Positions 1 through 8,105 of a stretch of DNA of 64,000 bases are shown in pieces. Origin of the DNA: Alteromonas_E sp965248545 (GTDB taxonomy: Bacteria; Pseudomonadota; Gammaproteobacteria; Enterobacterales; Alteromonadaceae); assembly GCA_965248545.1 (NCBI GenBank), contig OZ252110.1, positions 2,046,001-2,110,000 of the forward strand, given 5' to 3'. The notes under the pieces were generated by a model. It had not been told where the DNA came from and did no database searches. It was given only the letters and a program-made list of their open reading frames with translations. The translations under genes and the position numbers were made by a program. Position 1 is the stretch's first letter. The number at the start of each line of letters is the position of its first letter.

Positions 1-3000
1 ATAACCGTTTGAAGCGCCTACTTGATTTGGCTGCTCCGGATATTATTGTTCGCAACGAGAAGCGTATGCTTCAAGAAGCGGTTGATGCCCTATTGGATAA
101 TGGTCGTCGCGGTCGCGCGATCACTGGCTCTAACAAGCGTCCATTGAAATCTTTGGCTGACATGATCAAAGGTAAGCAAGGTCGTTTCCGTCAGAACCTT
201 TTGGGTAAGCGTGTTGACTACTCTGGCCGTTCTGTAATTACCGTTGGTCCTACATTGCGTTTACACCAGTGTGGTCTTCCTAAGAAGATGGCATTGGAAT
301 TATTCAAGCCGTTTATCTATGGCAAGTTGGAAGGCCGTGGTCTTGCAACAACAATCAAAGCGGCTAAGAAATTAGTAGAGCGTGAAGCACCGGAAGTATG
401 GGATGTTCTAGATGACGTTATCCGTGAACACCCAGTGCTACTAAACCGTGCACCAACGCTTCACCGTTTGGGTATCCAAGCGTTTGAACCGACCCTGATC
501 GAAGGTAAAGCAATCCAACTTCATCCGTTGGTATGTGCAGCGTATAACGCTGACTTCGATGGTGACCAAATGGCGGTTCACGTACCGTTGACAATTGAAG
601 CACAGCTTGAAGCGCGTGCACTAATGATGTCAACCAACAACATCTTGTCACCAGCGAATGGTGAGCCAATTATCGTACCTTCACAGGACGTTGTATTGGG
701 ACTTTACTACCTAACGCGTGACAAGGTAAATGGTTTAGGTGAAGGCATGGTCTTCACATCGCCAAAAGAAGCTGAGAAAGCATATCGTACTGGTAACGCA
801 GAATTGCACGCTCGCGTAAAAGTTCGTATCACTGAGCACGAAATTGCTGAAGACGGCACTAAGACTGAAAAAATCACCCTAACAGATACTACTGTTGGCC
901 GTGCAATTTTCTCAGTAGCGTTGCCTGACGGAGTACCTTTTGAACTAATCAACCAAGCGATGGGCAAGAAGCAAATCTCGAAATTGTTGAATGCTTGTTA
1001 CCGTTCACTTGGTTTGAAAGACACCGTAATCGCAGCTGACCAAATCATGTATACCGGTTTCCACTACGCGATGATCGCGGGTGCATCCGTTGGTATTGAT
1101 GACATGGTTATTCCAGATGCGAAGAAAGACATCATCGATGCCGCTGAGGCCGAAGTTATTGAAATCCAGGAACAGTTCCAGTCTGGTCTTGTAACTGCCG
1201 GTGAGCGTTACAACAAAGTTATCGATATTTGGTCTAACGCCAACGAAAAAGTCGCTAAGGCGATGATGGATAACTTGAAGACTGAAACCGTTAAGAACAA
1301 AGACGGCGAAGATGAAGATCAAGCATCATTCAACTCGGTTTACATGATGGCTGACTCTGGTGCTCGTGGTAGTGCCGCTCAGATTCGTCAGTTGGCCGGT
1401 ATGCGTGGTCTAATGGCTAAGCCAGATGGCTCAATCATCGAAACACCGATCACGGCGAACTTCCGTGAAGGTCTAAACGTACTTCAGTACTTCATCTCAA
1501 CGCACGGTGCGCGTAAAGGTCTAGCCGATACGGCACTTAAAACGGCTAACTCAGGTTACTTGACGCGTCGTTTGGTTGACGTTGCACAGGATTTGGTTAT
1601 TACCAATGATGACTGTGGCACATTCGAAGGTGTGAAGATGACACCGCTCATCGAGGGTGGTGATGTTGTTGAGCCGTTGCGTGAGCGTGTTTTGGGTCGT
1701 GTGGTCGCTGAAGACGTACTCAAGCCAGGTACTGATGAAGTATTGGTAGAGCGTAACGTGATGCTAGACGAACAATTGGTAGACATGTTGGAAGCCAACA
1801 GTGTCGACCAAGTAATGGTTCGCTCAGTTATTACCTGTGACAATGATTTCGGTGTTTGTGCCAAGTGTTACGGTCGTGACCTTGCACGTGGCCACATGGT
1901 TGGTCAAGGTGAATCAGTCGGTGTTATCGCCGCTCAATCAATCGGTGAGCCGGGTACACAGCTTACCATGCGTACCTTCCACATCGGTGGTGCGGCATCA
2001 AGAGCGTCAGCTGAAAACAGTGTTCAGGTTAAAACAACCGGTAGCCTCAAGTTACACAACGCTAAGTTCGTGCGTAACACTGATGACAAAGTGGTTATCG
2101 TATCTCGTTCAACTGAAATTACGATCATTGATGACCAAGGTCGTGAGAAAGAGCGTTATAAGGTGCCTTACGGTGCTATCTTAGCAACTGACGATGGTGC
2201 TAGCGTAAATGCCGGCGATATCGTAGCGAACTGGGATCCGCATAGTCACCCAATCATCGTAGAGCGTGCGGCGAAAATCACATTTGCTGACATCGATGAC
2301 TCAAATACTGAAATGCAGCAGGACGAGCTTACCGGTCTGACCCGTATCGTGGTTAAAGACCTTGCCAAGGTTAACGCCAAAGAGCCTAAGCTAATCCTTG
2401 AGTCAGAAGAGACTGGCTTGCAAGAGATTCGCCTCCCAAGCTTTACCACAATTGAAGCGTCTGAGGGCAAGGTTGCGAATGCAGGTGATGTGTTAGCGCG
2501 TATTCCTCAGGAATCTTCGAAGACACGTGATATTACCGGTGGTCTTCCACGCGTAGCTGACTTGTTCGAAGCGCGTAAGCCGAAAGAGCCTGCAATCCTT
2601 GCGGAAACCAGTGGTTCCATCGGTTTTGGTAAAGAAACTAAAGGTAAGAAGCGTCTTGTTATTACTGGCCCGAACGGCGAGCACTACGAAGAGATGATTC
2701 CGAAATGGCGTCAACTTAACGTGTTTGAAGGTGAGTCAGTTGAAAAAGGTGAAGTTATCGCTGACGGTCCTGAGTCTCCACATGACATCTTACGTCTACG
2801 TGGCATCAGTGCTGTTGCTAACTACATCGTTAACGAAGTACAAGAAGTTTACCGCCTACAGGGTGTAAAAATTAACGATAAGCACATCGAAGTTGTGATC
2901 CGCCAGATGTTACGCAAGTGTATCATCACCGCGGCAGGCGACAGTCAGTTCCTTGAAGGTGAACAGGTTGAAGTGTCACAAGTTAAGATTGCGAATCGCG

Positions 3001-3368
3001 AACTTGAGCGTCAAGGCAAGATCCCAGCATTGTATGAAACGCAACTACTGGGTATCACCAAAGCTTCACTCTCTACCGAGTCATTTATTTCTGCGGCGTC
3101 GTTCCAGGAAACCACTCGCGTATTGACCGAAGCAGCGGTACAAGGAAAAGAAGACGACCTACGTGGTTTGAAAGAAAACGTTATTGTTGGTCGTTTGATC
3201 CCAGCAGGTACTGGTTTCGCTTATCATCAGAAACGTGCCGCAGCTAAGATGGCGGGCATGGTTGAAGAGCCGTCTGTATCAGCTTCTGAAGCTGAAGCAG
3301 CATTAAGCGAAGCATTAAATGCTGAAACTTCTGATCAAGCCGGCACTGAAGCTGGTACCGAAGAGTAA
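1..3368 (+). CDS. rpoC: RNA polymerase beta' subunit (5' truncated by window edge)
   Basis: Catalytic largest subunit of RNA polymerase; it builds the active centre with the beta subunit. The window opens inside the gene: the reading frame is already open at base 3 and about 1,121 of the usual 1,400 residues are present, starting near E. coli residue 305. The metal-binding NADFDGDQ motif lies at 546-569. The four-cysteine zinc site is visible (C in NDDCGT, then CDNDFGVCAKCYG). The C-terminus ends with an acidic Glu/Ala/Gly-rich tail and a TAA. No frameshift or truncation at the 3' end. A terminator and the str promoter follow directly. Identification is certain; only the N-terminal part is missing. 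Confidence 0.98.
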   Translation, partial: NRLKRLLDLAAPDIIVRNEKRMLQEAVDALLDNGRRGRAITGSNKRPLKSLADMIKGKQGRFRQNLLGKRVDYSGRSVITVGPTLRLHQCGLPKKMALELFKPFIYGKLEGRGLATTIKAAKKLVEREAPEVWDVLDDVIREHPVLLNRAPTLHRLGIQAFEPTLIEGKAIQLHPLVCAAYNADFDGDQMAVHVPLTIEAQLEARALMMSTNNILSPANGEPIIVPSQDVVLGLYYLTRDKVNGLGEGMVFTSPKEAEKAYRTGNAELHARVKVRITEHEIAEDGTKTEKITLTDTTVGRAIFSVALPDGVPFELINQAMGKKQISKLLNACYRSLGLKDTVIAADQIMYTGFHYAMIAGASVGIDDMVIPDAKKDIIDAAEAEVIEIQEQFQSGLVTAGERYNKVIDIWSNANEKVAKAMMDNLKTETVKNKDGEDEDQASFNSVYMMADSGARGSAAQIRQLAGMRGLMAKPDGSIIETPITANFREGLNVLQYFISTHGARKGLADTALKTANSGYLTRRLVDVAQDLVITNDDCGTFEGVKMTPLIEGGDVVEPLRERVLGRVVAEDVLKPGTDEVLVERNVMLDEQLVDMLEANSVDQVMVRSVITCDNDFGVCAKCYGRDLARGHMVGQGESVGVIAAQSIGEPGTQLTMRTFHIGGAASRASAENSVQVKTTGSLKLHNAKFVRNTDDKVVIVSRSTEITIIDDQGREKERYKVPYGAILATDDGASVNAGDIVANWDPHSHPIIVERAAKITFADIDDSNTEMQQDELTGLTRIVVKDLAKVNAKEPKLILESEETGLQEIRLPSFTTIEASEGKVANAGDVLARIPQESSKTRDITGGLPRVADLFEARKPKEPAILAETSGSIGFGKETKGKKRLVITGPNGEHYEEMIPKWRQLNVFEGESVEKGEVIADGPESPHDILRLRGISAVANYIVNEVQEVYRLQGVKINDKHIEVVIRQMLRKCIITAAGDSQFLEGEQVEVSQVKIANRELERQGKIPALYETQLLGITKASLSTESFISAASFQETTRVLTEAAVQGKEDDLRGLKENVIVGRLIPAGTGFAYHQKRAAAKMAGMVEEPSVSASEAEAALSEALNAETSDQAGTEAGTEE

Positions 3369-3411
3369 ACTTTGGTGATGAACTAACAGCCAGTGAATTG
3401 TCTTTACTGGC

Positions 3412-3440
3412 TTGACAGTTCAATAATTGATCTTTAATAT
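3412..3440 (+). promoter_or_regulatory. Sigma-70 promoter of the str operon (rpsL-rpsG-fusA-tuf)
   Basis: Perfect -35 TTGACA (3412-3417), 17-nt spacer, -10 TAATAT (3435-3440). The bases after the -10 are TCCGCGT, a GC-rich discriminator typical of promoters repressed by ppGpp/DksA. The predicted transcription start is near 3446-3448, about 90 nt before rpsL. The start region overlaps the hairpin that ends rpoC transcription. The promoter match is seen directly; stringent control is inferred. Confidence 0.85.
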
Positions 3441-3441
3441 T

Positions 3442-3472
3442 CCGCGTCCCAAAAATTTGGGCGCGGTTTTTT
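3442..3472 (+). terminator. Intrinsic terminator after rpoC
   Basis: CCGCG(T)CCCAAA and TTTGGGCGCGG form an 11-bp stem with one bulged T and an AA loop, followed by six T. It lies 74 bp after the rpoC stop and shares its 5' arm with the discriminator and start site of the str promoter. Confidence 0.85.
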
Positions 3473-3536
3473 GTATGACGGAGAGTCACCTTTTAAAGGC
3501 CTCAACGTTTTTTGTTTTTTAATCAGGAGCTAGTTA

Positions 3537-3911
3537 ATGGCAACAGTTAACCAGTTAGTGCGTAAGCCCCGCAAACAGCCCGCTGCCAAGAGCAACGTAG
3601 CGGCTTTGCAAGCTTGCCCACAACGTCGTGGTGTATGTACTCGTGTATATACAACTACGCCAAAGAAGCCGAACTCTGCATTGCGTAAAGTGTGCCGTGT
3701 TCGTTTAACCAACGGATTTGAAGTTTCTTCTTATATCGGTGGTGAAGGTCACAACCTACAAGAGCACAGCGTTGTTTTGATTCGCGGTGGTCGTGTTAAA
3801 GATCTACCAGGTGTTCGTTATCACACTGTTCGCGGTACTTTGGACTGCGCAGGCGTAAACGATCGTAAACAAGCCCGTTCTAAGTACGGCGCGAAAAGGC
3901 CTAAGTCTTAA
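3537..3911 (+). CDS. rpsL: 30S ribosomal protein S12
   Basis: Decoding-centre protein of the small ribosomal subunit, 124 aa, the usual bacterial length. The sequence is nearly identical to enteric S12: TTTPKKPNSALRK carries the wild-type lysine of the streptomycin-sensitive form, and GGRVKDLPGVRYHTVRG contains the aspartate that RimO methylthiolates in E. coli. Start ATG is preceded by AGGAG (3525-3529) at 7-nt spacing. First gene of the str operon, 72 bp before rpsG, transcribed from the promoter at 3412-3440. Confidence 0.98.
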   Translation: MATVNQLVRKPRKQPAAKSNVAALQACPQRRGVCTRVYTTTPKKPNSALRKVCRVRLTNGFEVSSYIGGEGHNLQEHSVVLIRGGRVKDLPGVRYHTVRGTLDCAGVNDRKQARSKYGAKRPKS

Positions 3912-3983
3912 CGGTTCTCCGTTAGTAAGGCCAAACTGAAATTTGAGTTTTGGGTAATCCCTGAATTCCACGGAGAATAGAAG

Positions 3984-4454
3984 ATGCCAAGAAGAAGAGT
4001 CGTAGGTCAACGTAAAATCCTACCTGATCCTAAGTTCGGATCACAGCTACTCGCTAAATTTATGAATGTCGTTATGCTCGACGGCAAAAAGTCAACCGCC
4101 GAAAAAATCGTTTACGGTGCGCTCGATATTGTTGCTGAAAAAACCGGCAAAGCACACCTTGATGTATTTGAAGACGCGCTAGAGAACATTCGTCCAACTG
4201 TGGAAGTTAAATCACGCCGTGTAGGTGGTTCAACTTACCAGGTACCGGTTGAAGTTCGTCCAGTTCGTCGCAATGCATTAGGTATGCGTTGGATGGTAGA
4301 AGCTGCACGTAAGCGTGGCGAGAAATCAATGGCGGCACGTCTAGCAGCTGAAATGCTAGATGCATCTGAGAACAAAGGTTCTGCAGTTAAGAAACGTGAA
4401 GACGTTCACCGCATGGCTGAAGCGAACAAAGCATTCGCTCACTATCGCTGGTAA
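3984..4454 (+). CDS. rpsG: 30S ribosomal protein S7
   Basis: S7 nucleates assembly of the 3' domain of 16S rRNA and contacts the E site; in E. coli it is also the translational repressor of the str operon. 156 aa, full length, beginning MPRRRVVGQRKILPDPKFGS and ending at AHYRW. GGAG lies upstream of the ATG. It is second in the operon, between rpsL and fusA. The rpsL-rpsG gap (72 bp) is where an S7-binding structure would be expected by analogy with E. coli; I did not establish one. Confidence 0.98.
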   Translation: MPRRRVVGQRKILPDPKFGSQLLAKFMNVVMLDGKKSTAEKIVYGALDIVAEKTGKAHLDVFEDALENIRPTVEVKSRRVGGSTYQVPVEVRPVRRNALGMRWMVEAARKRGEKSMAARLAAEMLDASENKGSAVKKREDVHRMAEANKAFAHYRW

Positions 4455-4478
4455 TCACAGTTTAACTGAGAACACTTC

Positions 4479-6581
4479 ATGGCGCGAAAAACCCCTATTG
4501 AGCGATACCGTAACATCGGTATCGTTGCTCACGTTGACGCGGGTAAAACCACGACAACGGAGCGCGTATTGTTTTACACCGGTATGTCTCACAAGATTGG
4601 TGAGGTGCATGATGGTGCAGCAACAATGGATTGGATGGAGCAGGAGCAGGAACGTGGTATTACGATCACGTCAGCTGCGACTACGTGTTTTTGGTCGGGC
4701 ATGCAACAGCAGTTCGATCAACACCGCATCAATATCATTGATACACCAGGGCACGTAGACTTCACCATTGAGGTCGAACGTTCACTGCGCGTGCTAGATG
4801 GCGCGGTAGTGGTTTTTTGTGGTTCATCTGGTGTTGAACCTCAGTCTGAAACTGTTTGGCGTCAAGCCAATAAATACTCTGTTCCGCGCATGGTCTTCGT
4901 CAATAAGATGGACCGTGCCGGAGCTGATTATATGCGTGTGATCGAGCAAATTCGCAATCGATTAGGCGCCAACTGCGTCCCGATTCAAATGAATATCGGC
5001 GCAGAAGAAGAATTTAAAGGCGTTATAGACCTGTTTAAGATGAAAGCCATTAATTGGAATGAATCGGATCAGGGTATGACGTTTTCGTATGACGAAATTC
5101 CATCGGATTGCTTAGAGCAAGCCGAACAGTTGCGGATGGAAATGATTGAAGCAGCTGCTGAAGCGTCAGACGAGTTAATGGACAAATACCTCGAGGGTGA
5201 AGAGCTCTCAGAAGCAGAAATCAAGGAAGGATTGCGCACGCGGACGCTGAACAACGAAATTGTTTTGGCGACGTGTGGTTCTGCATTCAAAAACAAAGGC
5301 GTTCAAGCCGTATTAGATGCGGTGATTGAGTTTTTACCTGCGCCTATTGATATCCCTGCCATTAATGGTGTTCTAGAAGACGGCAACGATACGCCAGCCG
5401 AACGTCATGCAGATGATAACGAGCCTTTCTCAGCGTTGGCGTTCAAAATCGCCACTGACCCGTTTGTGGGCACCTTAACCTTTTTCCGTTGTTATTCGGG
5501 TGTCATAAAGACAGGCGATACTGTATTTAACCCTGTTAAAGGGAAGCGGGAACGCTTCGGTCGAATCGTGCAAATGCACGCAAAAGACCGGGAAGAATTA
5601 AAAGAAGTTCGTGCCGGTGATATCGCAGCTGCGATTGGCATGAAGGACGTTACTACGGGCGATACATTATGTGATCCGGGTAACGTTATCACGCTCGAGC
5701 GGATGGAATTCCCAGAGCCAGTTATCTCTATTGCCGTTGAGCCTCGCTCGACTGCAGACCAAGAAAAAATGGGGATTGCGCTAAGTAAACTGGCGGCCGA
5801 AGATCCATCGTTCCGCGTGCATACTGACGAAGAAACCGGTCAAACGATCATTTCTGGTATGGGTGAACTACACTTAGACATCATTGTGGACCGCATGAAG
5901 CGCGAGTTTAGTGTTGAATGCGCTGTCGGTAATCCGCAAGTTTCGTATCGTGAAACGATTCGCAAGTCTGTGGAAGTCGAAGGAAAGTTTGTCCGTCAAT
6001 CGGGTGGTCGCGGACAATTTGGTCACGTTTGGTTGCGTTTGGAGCCGCAAGAAGAAGGCTCAGGTTATACCTTTGTGAATGAAATTGTCGGCGGTGTAGT
6101 CCCTAAAGAATTTATCCCCGCGGTTGATAAAGGCATCGAAGAGCAGATGCGCAACGGTGTGGTAGCAGGATATCCGGTACTGGATGTAAAAGTCACTTTA
6201 TTCGACGGTTCATACCACGATGTTGACTCTTCTGAAATGGCGTTTAAGATCGCCGGTTCCATGGGCTTCAAAAATGGAGCTGAAGAGGCAAATCCGGTAT
6301 TGCTTGAACCTATGATGAAGGTTGAGGTGACTACCCCGGAAGACTGGATGGGTGATGTTGTGGGCGATTTGAATCGTCGTCGCGGCATCATTGAAGGCAT
6401 GGATGACGGTGTTGCTGGTGTGAAGATTGTTCGCGCTAAAGTACCGCTGTCTGAGATGTTTGGTTATGCGACTGATCTACGCTCGGCAACGCAGGGTAGG
6501 GCATCGTATTCTATGGAGTTTTTCAATTACGCAGAGGCGCCTAATAATGTGGCCAAAGCGATTATTGAGGCGAGACTGTAA
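4479..6581 (+). CDS. fusA: Elongation factor G
   Basis: Translocase GTPase that moves tRNA and mRNA after peptide bond formation and acts with RRF in ribosome recycling. 700 aa. G1 AHVDAGKTTTTE, G3 DTPGHVDF and G4 NKMDRAGADY are intact near residues 17, 88 and 142, followed by domains II-V; the C-terminal domain has the RSATQGRASYSMEF segment. The ATG lies 24 bp after the rpsG stop. Its Shine-Dalgarno is weak (only TGAG nearby), which suggests coupling to rpsG translation. Full-length and unbroken. Confidence 0.98.
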   Translation: MARKTPIERYRNIGIVAHVDAGKTTTTERVLFYTGMSHKIGEVHDGAATMDWMEQEQERGITITSAATTCFWSGMQQQFDQHRINIIDTPGHVDFTIEVERSLRVLDGAVVVFCGSSGVEPQSETVWRQANKYSVPRMVFVNKMDRAGADYMRVIEQIRNRLGANCVPIQMNIGAEEEFKGVIDLFKMKAINWNESDQGMTFSYDEIPSDCLEQAEQLRMEMIEAAAEASDELMDKYLEGEELSEAEIKEGLRTRTLNNEIVLATCGSAFKNKGVQAVLDAVIEFLPAPIDIPAINGVLEDGNDTPAERHADDNEPFSALAFKIATDPFVGTLTFFRCYSGVIKTGDTVFNPVKGKRERFGRIVQMHAKDREELKEVRAGDIAAAIGMKDVTTGDTLCDPGNVITLERMEFPEPVISIAVEPRSTADQEKMGIALSKLAAEDPSFRVHTDEETGQTIISGMGELHLDIIVDRMKREFSVECAVGNPQVSYRETIRKSVEVEGKFVRQSGGRGQFGHVWLRLEPQEEGSGYTFVNEIVGGVVPKEFIPAVDKGIEEQMRNGVVAGYPVLDVKVTLFDGSYHDVDSSEMAFKIAGSMGFKNGAEEANPVLLEPMMKVEVTTPEDWMGDVVGDLNRRRGIIEGMDDGVAGVKIVRAKVPLSEMFGYATDLRSATQGRASYSMEFFNYAEAPNNVAKAIIEARL

Positions 6582-6641
6582 CGTTTTAAAGGTTCGGTCC
6601 GGTCTATGTTGGGTCGGACTTTAATTTAGGAAGCGAGAAAA

Positions 6642-7826
6642 ATGGCAAAAGAAAAGTTTGAACGTACGAAACCGCACGTTAACGTTGGTACAATCGGCCA
6701 CGTTGACCACGGTAAAACTACTCTAACTGCAGCGATCACTACTGTACTAGCGAAGACTTACGGCGGTGACGCACAAGCATTCGATCAAATCGATAATGCA
6801 CCAGAAGAGCGTGAGCGTGGTATCACAATCGCGACTTCACACGTAGAATATGACACACCAACGCGTCACTACGCACACGTTGACTGTCCAGGACACGCTG
6901 ACTACGTTAAAAACATGATCACAGGTGCTGCTCAGATGGACGGCGCGATCTTAGTAGTAGCAGCGACAGATGGCCCAATGCCACAAACACGTGAGCACAT
7001 CCTTTTGGGTCGTCAGGTAGGTGTACCTTACATCATCGTATTCATGAACAAATGTGACATGGTTGACGATGAAGAGCTACTAGAGCTAGTAGAAATGGAA
7101 GTACGTGAGTTGCTATCTGAGTATGAATTCCCAGGAGACGACTTGCCAGTAATCCAAGGTTCTGCACTAAAAGCGCTAGAAGGCGAAGCAGAATGGGAAG
7201 CGAAGATTGTAGAACTAGGTGAAGCGCTAGATTCATACATCCCAGAGCCAGAGCGTGCAATCGACAAGCCGTTCATCCTACCAATCGAAGACGTATTCTC
7301 AATCTCAGGCCGTGGTACTGTAGTAACAGGTCGTGTAGAGCAAGGTATCATCAAGGTAGGTGAAGAAGTTGAAATCGTAGGTATCAAAGAGACGACGAAG
7401 ACAACTTGTACGGGTGTTGAAATGTTCCGTAAGCTTCTAGACGAAGGCCGCGCGGGTGAGAACGTAGGTGTTCTTCTTCGTGGTACTAAGCGTGACGAAG
7501 TTGAGCGTGGTCAAGTATTGGCCCAGCCTGGTTCAATCAACCCACACACTAAGTTCGAAGCAGAAGTATACGTACTAAGCAAAGACGAAGGTGGCCGTCA
7601 CACGCCATTCTTCAAAGGTTACCGTCCACAGTTCTACTTCCGTACAACAGACGTAACAGGTGCTGTTGAGTTGCCGGAAGGTGTAGAAATGGTAATGCCA
7701 GGCGACAACTTGAAGTTTGTTGTTGAGCTAATTGCACCAATCGCGATGGACGAAGGTTTACGCTTCGCAATCCGTGAAGGTGGCCGTACAGTAGGTGCGG
7801 GTGTTGTATCTAAGATTTTGGACTAA
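6642..7826 (+). CDS. tuf: Elongation factor Tu
   Basis: GTPase that delivers aminoacyl-tRNA to the ribosomal A site. 394 aa, the standard length. Motifs GHVDHGKTT (G1), DCPGHADYVKNM (G3) and NKCDMVDDEE (G4) are intact. AGGAAG precedes the ATG. Codon use is visibly narrower than in neighbouring genes (many GTA, CTA, ACA, CGT), as expected of one of the most highly expressed genes. Last gene of the str operon, 60 bp after fusA, followed by a strong terminator. Gammaproteobacteria often have a second tuf copy; none is in this window. Confidence 0.98.
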   Translation: MAKEKFERTKPHVNVGTIGHVDHGKTTLTAAITTVLAKTYGGDAQAFDQIDNAPEERERGITIATSHVEYDTPTRHYAHVDCPGHADYVKNMITGAAQMDGAILVVAATDGPMPQTREHILLGRQVGVPYIIVFMNKCDMVDDEELLELVEMEVRELLSEYEFPGDDLPVIQGSALKALEGEAEWEAKIVELGEALDSYIPEPERAIDKPFILPIEDVFSISGRGTVVTGRVEQGIIKVGEEVEIVGIKETTKTTCTGVEMFRKLLDEGRAGENVGVLLRGTKRDEVERGQVLAQPGSINPHTKFEAEVYVLSKDEGGRHTPFFKGYRPQFYFRTTDVTGAVELPEGVEMVMPGDNLKFVVELIAPIAMDEGLRFAIREGGRTVGAGVVSKILD

Positions 7827-7858
7827 TCGTTTAGTTTAGATAACACAAGACATTGAAG

Positions 7859-7883
7859 AAGGCCGCGATTGCGGCCTTTTTTT
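7859..7883 (+). terminator. Intrinsic terminator of the str operon
   Basis: AAGGCCGC and GCGGCCTT form a perfect 8-bp stem with a GATT loop, followed by a T tract up to 7883. It starts 33 bp after the tuf stop. Confidence 0.93.
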
Positions 7884-7911
7884 ATGCCTGTGATTTGGTG
7901 TTTTGCCCAGC

Positions 7912-8086
7912 CACGCCATCCTTGGCGTGTCGTTCAGCCCTAGCCGAGCAGTGCTCGTCTCGAGACGGTCTTCACCCATCATCGAGCCTACATGGATGTA
8001 TTTACGGCGTCTTGTGGAAGCAATATACGCAATTGACTGGGAGTGCGGGAATGGCATCGGTGCCATCTGTGTAAATGCCTGGGCAT
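7912..8086. repeat. Cluster of short perfect palindromes, probable dispersed intergenic element
   Basis: Within 175 bp of non-coding DNA there are six dyads: CACGCCA-TCCT-TGGCGTG (7912-7929), CGAGCA-G-TGCTCG (7945-7957), GTCTCGAGAC (7957-7966), TACAT-GG-ATGTA (7989-8000), ATGGCA-TCGG-TGCCAT (8051-8066) and ATGCC-TG-GGCAT (8075-8086). None has a T tract. The density suggests a structured repeat of the REP/ERIC kind. I recall similar ACATGGATGT-containing strings between genes of marine gammaproteobacteria, but only one copy is present here, so its repeat nature is inferred. Confidence 0.5.
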
Positions 8087-8105
8087 GTGTAACTCGATAA
8101 CTTTT

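Noticed and set aside
6597..6619. Hairpin GTCCG/CGGAC between fusA and tuf
   Set aside because: Only 5 bp with a 13-nt loop and no T run; not convincing as an attenuator or terminator.
7836..8066. Minus-strand 76-codon open frame after tuf
   Set aside because: It overlaps the str terminator and the palindrome cluster; it has low-complexity, arginine/serine-rich composition and no ribosome site. Best explained as the shadow of a structured repeat.
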